NCBI RefSeq assembly: GCF_038592905.1
Contig: NZ_CP151943.1
Location: 5,034,501-5,098,500, forward strand
Direction of reading: 5' to 3'
Source: Neobacillus sp. FSL H8-0543
GTDB taxonomy: Bacteria > Bacillota > Bacilli > Bacillales > Cytobacillaceae
Length of the DNA stretch: 64,000 nucleotides
Of this stretch, positions 17,343-25,241 are shown in pieces (position 1 is the first letter of the stretch; every line of letters begins with the position of its first letter). Both the position numbers and the translations under genes were made by a program. Under the pieces are notes generated by a model. It had not been told where the DNA came from. It saw only the letters and a list, made by a program, of their open reading frames with translations, and searched no databases.

Positions 17343-18038
17343 ATGATCCAGAAGAGGTTTGAAAATACTGCCAAGGCCGTTGCCGATGTACACGATGGAG
17401 CTACGCTCCTTGTTGGAGGATTTGGGGGAAGCGGACTGCCATCCCAACTGATAGCTGCCTTAGTTGTACAGGGAGCAAAGAATCTGACTGTTGTATCAAA
17501 TAATATTGGTGCGGTTAGCGATGGTGTTGCCGCACTAATCAGCAATAATCAAGTAAAGAAAATCATTTGCTCTTTCCCTGTCGGTCCGCATGCTGACGAT
17601 TTGATTGCACGTCTTCAGAAAAACACGATTGAGCTAGAAATTGCTCCGCAAGGAACATTAGCAGAACGCATTCGAGCTGGCGGTGCAGGGATTCCAGCCT
17701 TTTACACACCGACGGCAGCGCACACAGAACTTGGAGAAGGCAAAGAGTCGCGTGTGTTCAATGGCCGTTTGCATATCTTAGAGCATGCCATCACTGGTGA
17801 CTTCGCTTTTATCAAGGGACATCAGGCCGATCGCTGGGGGAATCTTGTTTACAATAAGACACAGCGTAATTTTAACCCGGTCATGGCGACAGCAGCACGC
17901 ATTACCATTGCCGAGGTGGATGAAATTGTGGAAGTCGGAGGATTGGATCCAGAGAACATTGCGACACCGAGCGTCTTTGTCCATCGTTTAGTAAAATTGG
18001 AAGCCGTGAATGAAGGGCGGGTGGAAGTAAATGGGTAA
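17343..18038 (+). CDS. 3-oxoacid CoA-transferase subunit A
   Basis: This 231-residue family I CoA-transferase alpha subunit shows the glycine-rich VGGFGGSGLP motif near residue 25 and the IKGHQADRWGNLVY segment. With subunit B it moves CoA from succinyl-CoA or acetyl-CoA to an organic acid. AAAGGAGGAAA precedes the ATG. The stop overlaps the start of subunit B by 8 nt. The operon context suggests activation or thiolysis of a ring-cleavage or side-chain product rather than ketone-body use (inference). Confidence 0.92.
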   Translation: MIQKRFENTAKAVADVHDGATLLVGGFGGSGLPSQLIAALVVQGAKNLTVVSNNIGAVSDGVAALISNNQVKKIICSFPVGPHADDLIARLQKNTIELEIAPQGTLAERIRAGGAGIPAFYTPTAAHTELGEGKESRVFNGRLHILEHAITGDFAFIKGHQADRWGNLVYNKTQRNFNPVMATAARITIAEVDEIVEVGGLDPENIATPSVFVHRLVKLEAVNEGRVEVNG

Positions 18039-18723
18039 GGACAAACAGAAGGTTGGATGGTCAAAGATAGACTTAGCTTCTAGAGTAGCTCAAGACTTAG
18101 ATGATGGATGGTTCGTAAATCTTGGAATTGGAATACCGACACTTGTGGCTGATGTCATTCCTGAAGGCCGGGAAATTATTTTGCATAGTGAGAATGGTCT
18201 TCTTGGGCTCGGGCCAAAACCAGAACCGGGTGAAGAGGATATGGACCTTGTGAATGCTGGTAAGGAACCAATTACATTAAAACCAGGTGGCTGCTTCTTC
18301 TCACAATCAGACTCCTTTGCAATGATCCGCGGCGGTCACCTTGATGCAGCTGTACTTGGCGCCTTTCAAGTCTCGATGTACGGTGATCTTGCAAGTTGGA
18401 AGGTCCCGAACGATCCGCTTGGCCGTGTTGGAGGTGCGATGGATTTGACGGTTGGAGCAAAGCGTGTCTTCCTCTGTATGCAGCATTGCACGAGAACGGG
18501 AGAATCGAAAATCGTGGAAGAATGTACGTATCCACTGACAGCGCCACGCTGTGTAGACCGGATTTATACAGACCTTGCGGTGATTGATGTGACAGATGAG
18601 GGCCTTGTCGTCCAAGAACTAGCTCCAGGTGTTACCTTCGAATACCTGCAGGAACATACTGCTGCACCAATTAAGATTCATGCAGCTAGCTTGCAAAAGG
18701 AGACACTCCACAACAATGATTAG
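18031..18723 (+). CDS. 3-oxoacid CoA-transferase subunit B
   Basis: This 230-residue beta subunit carries the catalytic Glu54 in SENG, which forms the glutamyl-CoA intermediate, and the GIGIPTLVAD motif. It overlaps subunit A by 8 nt and ends overlapping the ATG of the GntR gene (ATGATTAG), so A, B and the regulator are translationally coupled. Length is typical of the beta chain of two-subunit enzymes (ScoB/AtoA/PcaJ-like). Substrate unknown. Confidence 0.92.
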   Translation: MGKDKQKVGWSKIDLASRVAQDLDDGWFVNLGIGIPTLVADVIPEGREIILHSENGLLGLGPKPEPGEEDMDLVNAGKEPITLKPGGCFFSQSDSFAMIRGGHLDAAVLGAFQVSMYGDLASWKVPNDPLGRVGGAMDLTVGAKRVFLCMQHCTRTGESKIVEECTYPLTAPRCVDRIYTDLAVIDVTDEGLVVQELAPGVTFEYLQEHTAAPIKIHAASLQKETLHNND

Positions 18724-19471
18724 GCATGCTAAAAAACCTAGCATCGACCGTAGCTCATCGGTGCCTCTATATAAACAAATCAAGGAAATATTGATTGAGG
18801 AGCTGCAGGCTGCTAACGGTGAATCTGGTCGCCCTTTTAGCACCGAGCAGGATCTCGTTCAGCGTTTCCACGTGAGTCGGGCACCTGTTCGTCAGGCACT
18901 GAAGGAGCTAACAGATGAAGGGTATGTTTACCGAGAGCGGGCGAAGGGCACCTTCCCTGTTCAGGATCTTCCCGTACGACCTCCAGGGTTAGAGTTAGGA
19001 GGACTAGTTGGTTTCCTTCGCGATCAAGGTTTAGATTGCACTTCGAAAATACTAGGTATAGATCGTGTCTTACCCACAGTGAATCTGTGCGCTAATCTTG
19101 GTCTTGATCCGACTGATAAGGTCTTGAGAATTTCTCGATTAATTTTGCTTAAAGAGAAACCACTTGTTTGGGCGCAGACAAATCTATTCGTATCGGAGGA
19201 TTTCCACCCTACTAAACGGGAGCTTGAGACGGTTGACAGCATCTTCGCACTCCTTCAGAGCGAACAAGGTATATTCATTTCTCGTGGTGATCATCAAATC
19301 TTTTCATCCTGTGCGAACCCTGAAGAGGTAGAGCTTTTGAATGTTCAAAATGGCGATCCTATTCTCGTCATAGAGACGAAGTTATATACGCGAAATGATC
19401 GACTCATAGGCTGGAGAAGGGCTATTCATCGATCCGATGATTATAAGTTCTCTTTCACGGTGAACCGGTGA
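18716..19471 (+). CDS. GntR family (HutC/UTRA type) transcriptional regulator
   Basis: This 251-residue regulator has an N-terminal winged helix (PLYKQIKEILIEEL; STEQDLVQRFHVSRAPVRQALKEL split over two helices) and a C-terminal UTRA ligand-binding domain. The start is placed at the ATG overlapping the CoA-transferase stop; a longer frame from 18629 lies inside that gene. Position as last gene of the catabolic operon suggests a local, substrate-responsive repressor. The effector is probably an acyl-CoA or acid from the pathway (inference). Confidence 0.9.
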   Translation: MIRHAKKPSIDRSSSVPLYKQIKEILIEELQAANGESGRPFSTEQDLVQRFHVSRAPVRQALKELTDEGYVYRERAKGTFPVQDLPVRPPGLELGGLVGFLRDQGLDCTSKILGIDRVLPTVNLCANLGLDPTDKVLRISRLILLKEKPLVWAQTNLFVSEDFHPTKRELETVDSIFALLQSEQGIFISRGDHQIFSSCANPEEVELLNVQNGDPILVIETKLYTRNDRLIGWRRAIHRSDDYKFSFTVNR

Positions 19472-19514
19472 CATTCTCAAAAGGTTTTGGAGTTTGTTGT
19501 TGTTATTCCATAAA

Positions 19515-19528
19515 TGAAAGCGATTTAA
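19515..19528 (+). promoter_or_regulatory. candidate CcpA cre site
   Basis: TGAAAGCGATTTAA matches the cre consensus at 13 of 14 positions. It lies 127 bp upstream of the second FAD monooxygenase gene, in a promoter-bearing 183-bp gap. Confidence 0.4.
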
Positions 19529-19654
19529 TTTAAACGTTTGTAACTGTATTAGTGTTTGCTACAGTAATGGGAAGTAGGACCAATATTTGGAGGCACCTAT
19601 TACACACTTTATTTTTATAAAATTTATTAGATAAAACTGGGGAGGGAAATATTT

Positions 19655-20761
19655 ATGAATTCAAAGTCAAATTTAAGAATTGCTATTCTTGGTGGGGGAA
19701 TTGGTGGGGCATCAGCGGCAGTAGCTTTACGGCATGCAGGATTCAATGTCAATGTTTATGAGCAAGCTCCAGCTATAACAGAGGTAGGTGCAGGTATCGG
19801 TTTGCGTCCGCCATCCATCAATTATTACAAGGAATGGGGGCTTTTGGAGGAAATCGAGAGAGTAACCCATAAAAGCGTCCAAATAGAGATCCTTTCAGAT
19901 CAAGCGGAAGTATTACTTAAGGAACAATGGCCAGCATTAACAGATGATACGAATGAAAAATGGGCGAGATTGATTCATCGTGCAGACTGTCTCGACACGT
20001 TGATTAATGCAATTCCATCGGAGTGCCTCCATTTGAATCACAAATGTAAAGACATCGTTCGCCATGATGATTATGCAGTAATTGAGTTTGAGAACGGTGT
20101 CAAAGTAGAAGCTGATTTGGTCATTGGTGCAGATGGGATTCGTTCCCTCACTCGTTCGCTATTTTTCAGCCAAGCTCAACCGGTTTTCCACCATTATCAT
20201 GCCTATCGGGCTCTTGTAAATGTGGATGAAACATATGGTTTGGCTACTGGAGACACACTGAGAATTGTCGCAAATGATAAAGTCAATATCTATTTGTTAC
20301 CGCTAAAATATCGGAATCAAGTATCCGTCGATATTACCGTACCACACGATGACCCTACTGGGAGACCGAAAGTACCCAAAGAAGACATGCTCAATCAATT
20401 AAAGAACTTCCATCCGGACCTCCAGAAGATTGCGGAAAATATAGATTATTGGGATGTTCGTGCACTATACGATATTGATCCAGTACATCAGTGGAGTAAT
20501 AGTTGTATCACTCTGCTTGGGGATGCTGCACATTCAATGCTTCATAACCAAGGTCAAGGGGCAAATATGGCTATTCAAGATGCAGGAGTATTGGCTGAAT
20601 GTTTACTAGAAGCCGATTCCGTTGCAGAAGCTTTACAAAAGTATGAGAGTCTAAGAAAACCAGTTTGTCATTTATTTCAAAATTTATCTCGCCAATTCCA
20701 TAATGACAAGGAAGAAACTTTTTTCCCAGAAAAAGAATTTTTTGAAAAGACTTCTGAATAA
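19655..20761 (+). CDS. FAD-dependent aromatic monooxygenase
   Basis: This 368-residue class A flavin hydroxylase has GGGIGG near residue 13, the DG motif VIGADGIRS and the GD motif TLLGDAAHSMLHNQGQGANMAIQD. The HNQGQGANMAIQD end resembles salicylate hydroxylase and 6-hydroxynicotinate monooxygenase relatives, so it differs from the gentisate-operon enzyme at 9415. GGGGAGGG precedes the ATG. It forms a unit with the frameshifted esterase and perhaps the MFS carrier. Substrate unknown, likely a hydroxylated or carboxylated aromatic. Confidence 0.88.
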   Translation: MNSKSNLRIAILGGGIGGASAAVALRHAGFNVNVYEQAPAITEVGAGIGLRPPSINYYKEWGLLEEIERVTHKSVQIEILSDQAEVLLKEQWPALTDDTNEKWARLIHRADCLDTLINAIPSECLHLNHKCKDIVRHDDYAVIEFENGVKVEADLVIGADGIRSLTRSLFFSQAQPVFHHYHAYRALVNVDETYGLATGDTLRIVANDKVNIYLLPLKYRNQVSVDITVPHDDPTGRPKVPKEDMLNQLKNFHPDLQKIAENIDYWDVRALYDIDPVHQWSNSCITLLGDAAHSMLHNQGQGANMAIQDAGVLAECLLEADSVAEALQKYESLRKPVCHLFQNLSRQFHNDKEETFFPEKEFFEKTSE

Positions 20762-20847
20762 GAATTTCAGAGTATTAAGTAGAATTGAAATATTCCGTCC
20801 CTTTTTGATCAAATAAGGGATGGATTGAAATACGGAGGTTATTGCAA

Positions 20848-21778
20848 ATGCCTGTACATCCCGAGATAAAAAAGATTTTGGATTTTATTCCCCAGTCCGA
20901 CTCAAAACCGAAAATCATTCCAGAAGAACATAGAAAAATGTTCAATGCACCAGTTTTACCTGTTGAAAAACGAGTTCAAGTCCATGCTGTTGAAGAAAGA
21001 ACTGTTCCGACTTCTGAAGCAGATATCCTAGTAAGAATTTATACGCCGAAGGAAGCCGATTCGTATCCACTTCTCATGTATTTTCATGGCGGCGCATTTT
21101 TCACCGGAAATTTAGAAAGTCATGATGAAGTTGTTCGCCCGATTTGCAAGGAATCCGGCTATAAAGTTATATCCATTGATTACCGACTTGCTCCTGAACA
21201 CCCATATCCTGCTGCATTAGTAGATTGCTATCATGTGACAAAATGGGCGACAGAACATAAAGACGAATTAAAATGGGATGGGAAAAATCTCGCCATTGCA
21301 GGGGATAGTTCGGGTGGAAACCTAGTAGCTGCCGTTTCTTTAATGGCCCGTGACAAAAAGGAGTTTACCATTACGAAACAGGTATTATATTATCCATCCC
21401 TTGACCTCGACTTCAGTGAATTTCGTTACCCATCACTAGTGGAGAATGGAAAGGGTTATTTCGTAGAAAGTGATCAATTAGCTGAACATAACTCATTCTA
21501 TTTGCTAGGAAATGTAGATACGGATCATCCGCTTGTTTCACCGATTCGAGAAGAAAATTTAGAACACCTTCCAGCGGCACTTGTCATTACAGCAGAGTAT
21601 GACCCATTTCGTGATGAAGGGGAACTCTTTGCAGAGAACTTAAAAAAATGTGGTGTCCAGGTTGAAACAAAACGATATGAAGGTGCTACATGGCTTCTTA
21701 GGAAAGTTTACCCATCTTGATGAATACAAAGACGTTTATAAACGTACAGCTGAATTTTTAAATTCTAAGCTCCTTTAA
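20848..21778 (+). pseudogene. HSL-type alpha/beta hydrolase (esterase) with a 3' frameshift
   Basis: The esterase has HGGAFF (oxyanion hole), GDSSGG (nucleophile Ser) and EYDPFRDEGE (catalytic Asp). In its own frame it stops at 21720 after an anomalous tail, ATWLLRKVYPS. The adjacent frame reads HGFLGKFTHLDEYKDVYKRT and on to LNSKLL with a stop at 21778, which restores the expected catalytic His and C-terminal helix. So about 2 bases are missing (or 1 extra) near 21688-21692. This may be a real mutation or a sequencing error. The ATG at 20848 is better spaced from GGAGG than the TTG at 20842. Confidence 0.85.
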
Positions 21779-21829
21779 TTTCTGTTGTTAATTCGGTAAG
21801 AAATTATACTTGGGGACAAATCTTGATAC

Positions 21830-22235
21830 AACAACTAAAGGTTTGTCCTTAATAAGGGTTCTTAAAGACAAAACACGGTAAGTAAATGGAGGATTTGTCT
21901 TTAATAAGGGTTCTTAAAGACAAAACACTTTAAGACAAATAAGGATTTGTCCTCAATAAGGGTTCTTAAAGACAAAACACTTTAAGACAAATAAGGATTT
22001 GTCCTCAATAAGGGTTCTTAAAGACAAAACACTTTAAGACAAATAAGGATTTGTCCTCAATAAGGGTTCTTAAAGACAAAACACTTTAAGACAAATAAGG
22101 ATTTGTCCTTAATAAGGGTTCTTAAAGACAAAACAAATAAGGATTTGTCCTCAATAAGGGTTCTTAAAGACAAAACACGGTAAGACAAGTAAAGATTTGT
22201 CTTTAATAAGGGTTTTTAAAGACAAATAGTATTAC
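21830..22235. repeat. tandem array of 52-bp hairpin repeats (array 2, 8 units)
   Basis: The GTC of the left arm falls at 21845, 21897, 21949, 22001, 22053, 22105, 22147 and 22199, that is every 52 bp except one 42-bp step caused by loss of 10 bp (CACTTTAAGA). The unit reads TTTGTCCTTAATAAGGGTTC then TTAAAGACAAAACAC. The core GTCNTTNATAAG and the trailing GACAAAAC are shared with the other arrays although the linker differs completely. The array fills most of the 554-bp gap before the MFS gene. Confidence 0.93.
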
Positions 22236-22332
22236 TGTATGTCAAAAAATCAGGGTGAAATAGGATAGAGTTACCAAAAATATTCTCAATATTCAGAACA
22301 TAAATCCAATTTTTAAAAGGGGTGTTTATCTA

Positions 22333-23589
22333 ATGAAAAATAAAAAGTTTTGGAGTTATGAAAATAAGTTAGTATTAATCTTTTTCTTCACAGTCGGATT
22401 TGTATTCTTTGACCGTCTAGCCATTAACTATCTATTTCCAATGATTTCTGTAGATTTAGGACTAAATTATACACAATTAGGATTATTAGGTGCAGGTCTT
22501 GCGTTAACCTGGTCAGTGTCTGGTCCGTTAGGCGGTTTTATCTCGGATAAAGTGAAAAGTAAGAAAGCCATGTTAGCCGTTTTAGTTTTATTATTTTCCT
22601 TCGTTTCATTAATGCATGGTTTGGCACAAACATTCATTATGTTATTCGTGCTACGTCTATTAATGGGTATAGTAGAAGGTCCGCTGATTCCTCAGACACA
22701 ATCCATTTTAGCAATGGAATCTTCAGAGCGTCGCCGCGGGTTCAACCTAGGCTTCACAATGAACACAAGTAATGCATTATTCGGAAGCATTTTGGCGCCT
22801 GTATTACTCGTTGGTTTAGCAACAAAATTCGACTGGCATATTGCGTTTTATTTAACGATTATTCCTGGGCTTATTTTAAGTTTCTTCATTTTAAAACAAG
22901 TGAAAAATCCAGACCCAGCGAAGTTCCATTTTATGCATGAAACAAAATCATCTGAAAAAGTGAAGATAAAAGATGTTCTTAAACACCGTAATATTTGGTT
23001 ATCCGTTATTGTTTTTAGCTTAGTGATGACAGTGCTTATGGCATTCCAAATTTTTGGCCCAACCTATTTAGTACAAGCAAAAGGTTTATCTGATACAACC
23101 ATGAGTTTCGTTATGGCATCATTCGGGGTTGGTTATGCCATCTTCGGTTTCTTGATTCCAACGCTTTCAGAGCGTACTGGCCGTAAACCAGCTTCTTCCC
23201 TTTCTGGATTGTTGTTAATTCTTGTACCGCTGTCAATCGTATTTGTAGATTCCATACCTTTAATGATGCTTCTTTTATTCATCGGTTCAGCTGGTTCAGG
23301 AGTAATTGGTATGTCTATGTCTGTTATTCCTGTTGAGTCTGCTCCATTGCAATACTCAGGTCTTGCAGTAGGGTTAACGATCGGTGTTGGTGAGTTCTTC
23401 GGTGGTTTCTTAAATCCAATGATTAACGGGCGCTTAGCAGACATTTATGGTATTCAAACACCACTATACGTAGCTGCTGCAGCAGGGGTAATTGCATTTC
23501 TATTAACATTCTTCTATAAAGAAACAGCACCAGCTAAAGTACAATTAACGCCAGAGCAAGAAGCCAACAAAAATGTTCCTGTAGTATAA
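22333..23589 (+). CDS. MFS transporter, probable aromatic acid or organic anion carrier
   Basis: This 418-residue protein has 12 predicted membrane segments. The loop 2-3 motif GGFISDKVKSKK and the later SERTGRKP loop are typical of the major facilitator superfamily. AAAAGGGGTG precedes the ATG. It follows catabolic genes and array 2 and ends in a strong terminator, so uptake of the substrate of the upstream enzymes is likely (inference). The sequence does not define the substrate. Confidence 0.88.
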   Translation: MKNKKFWSYENKLVLIFFFTVGFVFFDRLAINYLFPMISVDLGLNYTQLGLLGAGLALTWSVSGPLGGFISDKVKSKKAMLAVLVLLFSFVSLMHGLAQTFIMLFVLRLLMGIVEGPLIPQTQSILAMESSERRRGFNLGFTMNTSNALFGSILAPVLLVGLATKFDWHIAFYLTIIPGLILSFFILKQVKNPDPAKFHFMHETKSSEKVKIKDVLKHRNIWLSVIVFSLVMTVLMAFQIFGPTYLVQAKGLSDTTMSFVMASFGVGYAIFGFLIPTLSERTGRKPASSLSGLLLILVPLSIVFVDSIPLMMLLLFIGSAGSGVIGMSMSVIPVESAPLQYSGLAVGLTIGVGEFFGGFLNPMINGRLADIYGIQTPLYVAAAAGVIAFLLTFFYKETAPAKVQLTPEQEANKNVPVV

Positions 23590-23605
23590 GTTTAAAGCTT
23601 GAATT

Positions 23606-23642
23606 AGCCCGCCTCTTCTGAGAAGACGCGGGCTGATTTTTC
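23606..23642 (+). terminator. rho-independent terminator
   Basis: Stem AGCCCGC / GCGGGCT with an inner CTTCT-g-AGAAG extension, followed by a T-rich stretch, directly after the MFS gene. Confidence 0.85.
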
Positions 23643-23775
23643 ATAAAGCTGCTCTGGGATCCTGTCTACATAATCAAAGAAACTAGGTGTACTTGAGGCC
23701 ACGAATCAAATCGTGTGTAAAATACAAACTTATCCCCTATACTAAAGTAGAAAAACGAAATTGGAGGGAAAAATT

Positions 23776-24474
23776 ATGCATATTGAAATGTGGACTGATT
23801 TTGCTTGACCATTCTGCTATATTGGCAAAAGGCGTCTGGAGGACGCCATTAAACAGATTAACCATCCCATTGAAGTAACATATAGATGCTACGAGCTGGA
23901 TCCGACAGCAGAACGCGATATAAAAGAAAATATGTACCAAATGTTAGCCCGAAAATATGGAATGAGTATTGCTCAAGCAAAAGTAAATACGGGGAACGTG
24001 GTACAAATGGCAAAGGAAGTTGGATTAGAATATCAAATGGATACAATGATTCTAACGAACACCTTTGATGCTCACCGTTTGACGATGTTTGCAAAAACAC
24101 AAGGATTAATGAAAGAGATGACCGAACGAATTTTACATGCCTATTTTACTGAATCCAAACACATTGGAGATCATCAAACTTTAACAGAGTTGGCAGCTGA
24201 GGTTGGTTTGAATCGGGAAGCTGTAGAAAAAATGCTTGCAAGTGATGAGATGGCAGATGCTGTTCGTGCTGATGAACAAACAGCTAAACAGTACCGGATT
24301 ACTGGTGTCCCGTTTTTTCTTATTAATAAAAAATACGCCCTTACAGGTGCTCAGCCAACTGAGACATTTGTTCAGGCACTAGAAAAAATCATTTCAGAGG
24401 ATGAAATCACCATTTTAAATAATCAAGATGGTACAGTCTGTGATGATGATGGCTGCGAAATTCCTAATAAATAG
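23776..24474 (+). CDS. DsbA/FrnE-family oxidoreductase with in-frame TGA in the CxxC motif (candidate selenoprotein)
   Basis: From an ATG 7 nt after GGAGGG, the frame reads MHIEMWTDFA, then TGA (23806-23808), then PFCYIGKRRLE and runs open to 24474, 232 residues if TGA is decoded. FrnE-type proteins carry DFVCPFCYIGKRR here, so TGA replaces the first, nucleophilic Cys. The rest matches the family: the HRLTMFAKTQG segment, GVPFFLINKKYALTGAQP near the end with its cis-Pro, and a C-terminal Cys-containing CDDDGC tail. A GC-rich hairpin lies at SECIS distance downstream of TGA. Either the TGA is selenocysteine (UPFC motif) or the gene is a one-base nonsense mutant; without decoding, only a fragment from about 23932 could be made. 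No sel genes are in the window. Confidence 0.75.
23806..23850 (+). promoter_or_regulatory. candidate bacterial SECIS element
   Basis: Downstream of the TGA a perfect 6-bp stem GGCGTC (23831-23836) / GACGCC (23842-23847) encloses the 5-nt loop TGGAG. The loop begins 28 nt after the TGA, within the 16-37 nt spacing reported for bacterial SECIS, and has a G among its first two bases as that consensus requires. Two further A-T pairs follow below a mismatch. The hairpin lies within the coding sequence for KRRLEDAI. Function as SECIS is inferred. Confidence 0.55.
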
Positions 24475-24486
24475 TAATGCAACCAA

Positions 24487-24516
24487 AAAGGACTAACAAA
24501 TTTTGTTAGTCCTTTG
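24487..24516 (+). terminator. rho-independent terminator
   Basis: Stem AAGGACTAAC / GTTAGTCCTT with a short AT loop, just after the DsbA/FrnE-like gene. Confidence 0.75.
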
Positions 24517-24641
24517 TTATTGATATAACAAGCTTTTTAAACCTGACAGCCTTGTGCTTGGACTGATAACTTCGCATTCTTATTTTTGAACAATGACATT
24601 AAAAGAGTCTTTTTTTCATACTATATTTCTGGGGTGAAAAA

Positions 24642-25085
24642 ATGCCAAGAGTTAATTACCGAAATTCAGATGTTGATTTAATGGCAAGGATGATGAGAGC
24701 GGAAGCCGAAGGTGAAGGCAAACAAGGAATGTTAATGGTGGGAAATGTAATTGTTAATCGTGTGAAAGCAGATTGTATAGACTTTAAAGATGTAAGAACA
24801 GTCAATGATGTGATTTTCCAGGTACAAGGAGGAAATTTTTCTTTTGAAGCTGTCCAAAAAGGGAATGTATTTTATCAAAGAGCGAGAACTGCTGAAAAAA
24901 GATTAGCAAAACAAAATTTGGATTATTGGAGAGAACACCCATCAAAATATTCGCTTTGGTATTTTAATCCATATGGACCATGTCCTCCTACCTGGTACGA
25001 TCAACCTCAGTCTGGTCAATTTAAACAGCATTGTTATTATGAACCAAAACCAGGAACATGTGAAAGTGTTTATATCGGACCTTAG
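24642..25085 (+). CDS. cwlJ: spore cortex-lytic cell wall hydrolase CwlJ-like
   Basis: This 147-residue protein is a Hydrolase_2 (SleB catalytic) domain without signal peptide or peptidoglycan-binding repeats, as in CwlJ. The signature DVDLMARMMRAEAEGEGKQG with the catalytic Glu is near residue 17, and the C-terminal SLWYFNPYGPCPPTWYDQP and CYYEPKPGTCESVY segments match CwlJ. CwlJ degrades cortex muramic-lactam peptidoglycan during germination and is triggered by Ca-dipicolinate. GerQ, its usual partner in B. subtilis, is not adjacent. It is monocistronic, with terminators on both sides. Confidence 0.9.
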   Translation: MPRVNYRNSDVDLMARMMRAEAEGEGKQGMLMVGNVIVNRVKADCIDFKDVRTVNDVIFQVQGGNFSFEAVQKGNVFYQRARTAEKRLAKQNLDYWREHPSKYSLWYFNPYGPCPPTWYDQPQSGQFKQHCYYEPKPGTCESVYIGP

Positions 25086-25113
25086 GCTTACTCTTTTGAG
25101 TAAGCTTTTTTTT
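25085..25113 (+). terminator. rho-independent terminator
   Basis: Stem GCTTACTC / GAGTAAGC with a TTTT loop followed by eight T residues, overlapping the cwlJ stop codon region. Confidence 0.9.
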
Positions 25114-25156
25114 ACATTATGATGAAATTTAGTTAAAGGGGAAAACATGCAGTTAA

Positions 25157-25170
25157 TCATAGCGTTTTCA
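25157..25170 (-). promoter_or_regulatory. possible cre-like site
   Basis: The minus-strand reading TGAAAACGCTATGA matches the cre consensus at 13 of 14 positions, about 70 bp upstream of the DegV gene. Isolated match; low weight. Confidence 0.25.
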
Positions 25171-25241
25171 TGTATAGTAGAGTAGAACTTAATATACATA
25201 ATTAAAAGTAACGGCTTTTAATATAGAAGTGGGGGAGATTT

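Noticed and set aside
23776..23808. TGA read as Trp or a sequencing-tolerant stop
   Set aside because: The codon aligns with a Cys, not a Trp, in the family, and other genes in the window use TGA as a normal stop. A nonsense mutation remains the main alternative to Sec and is kept under findings.
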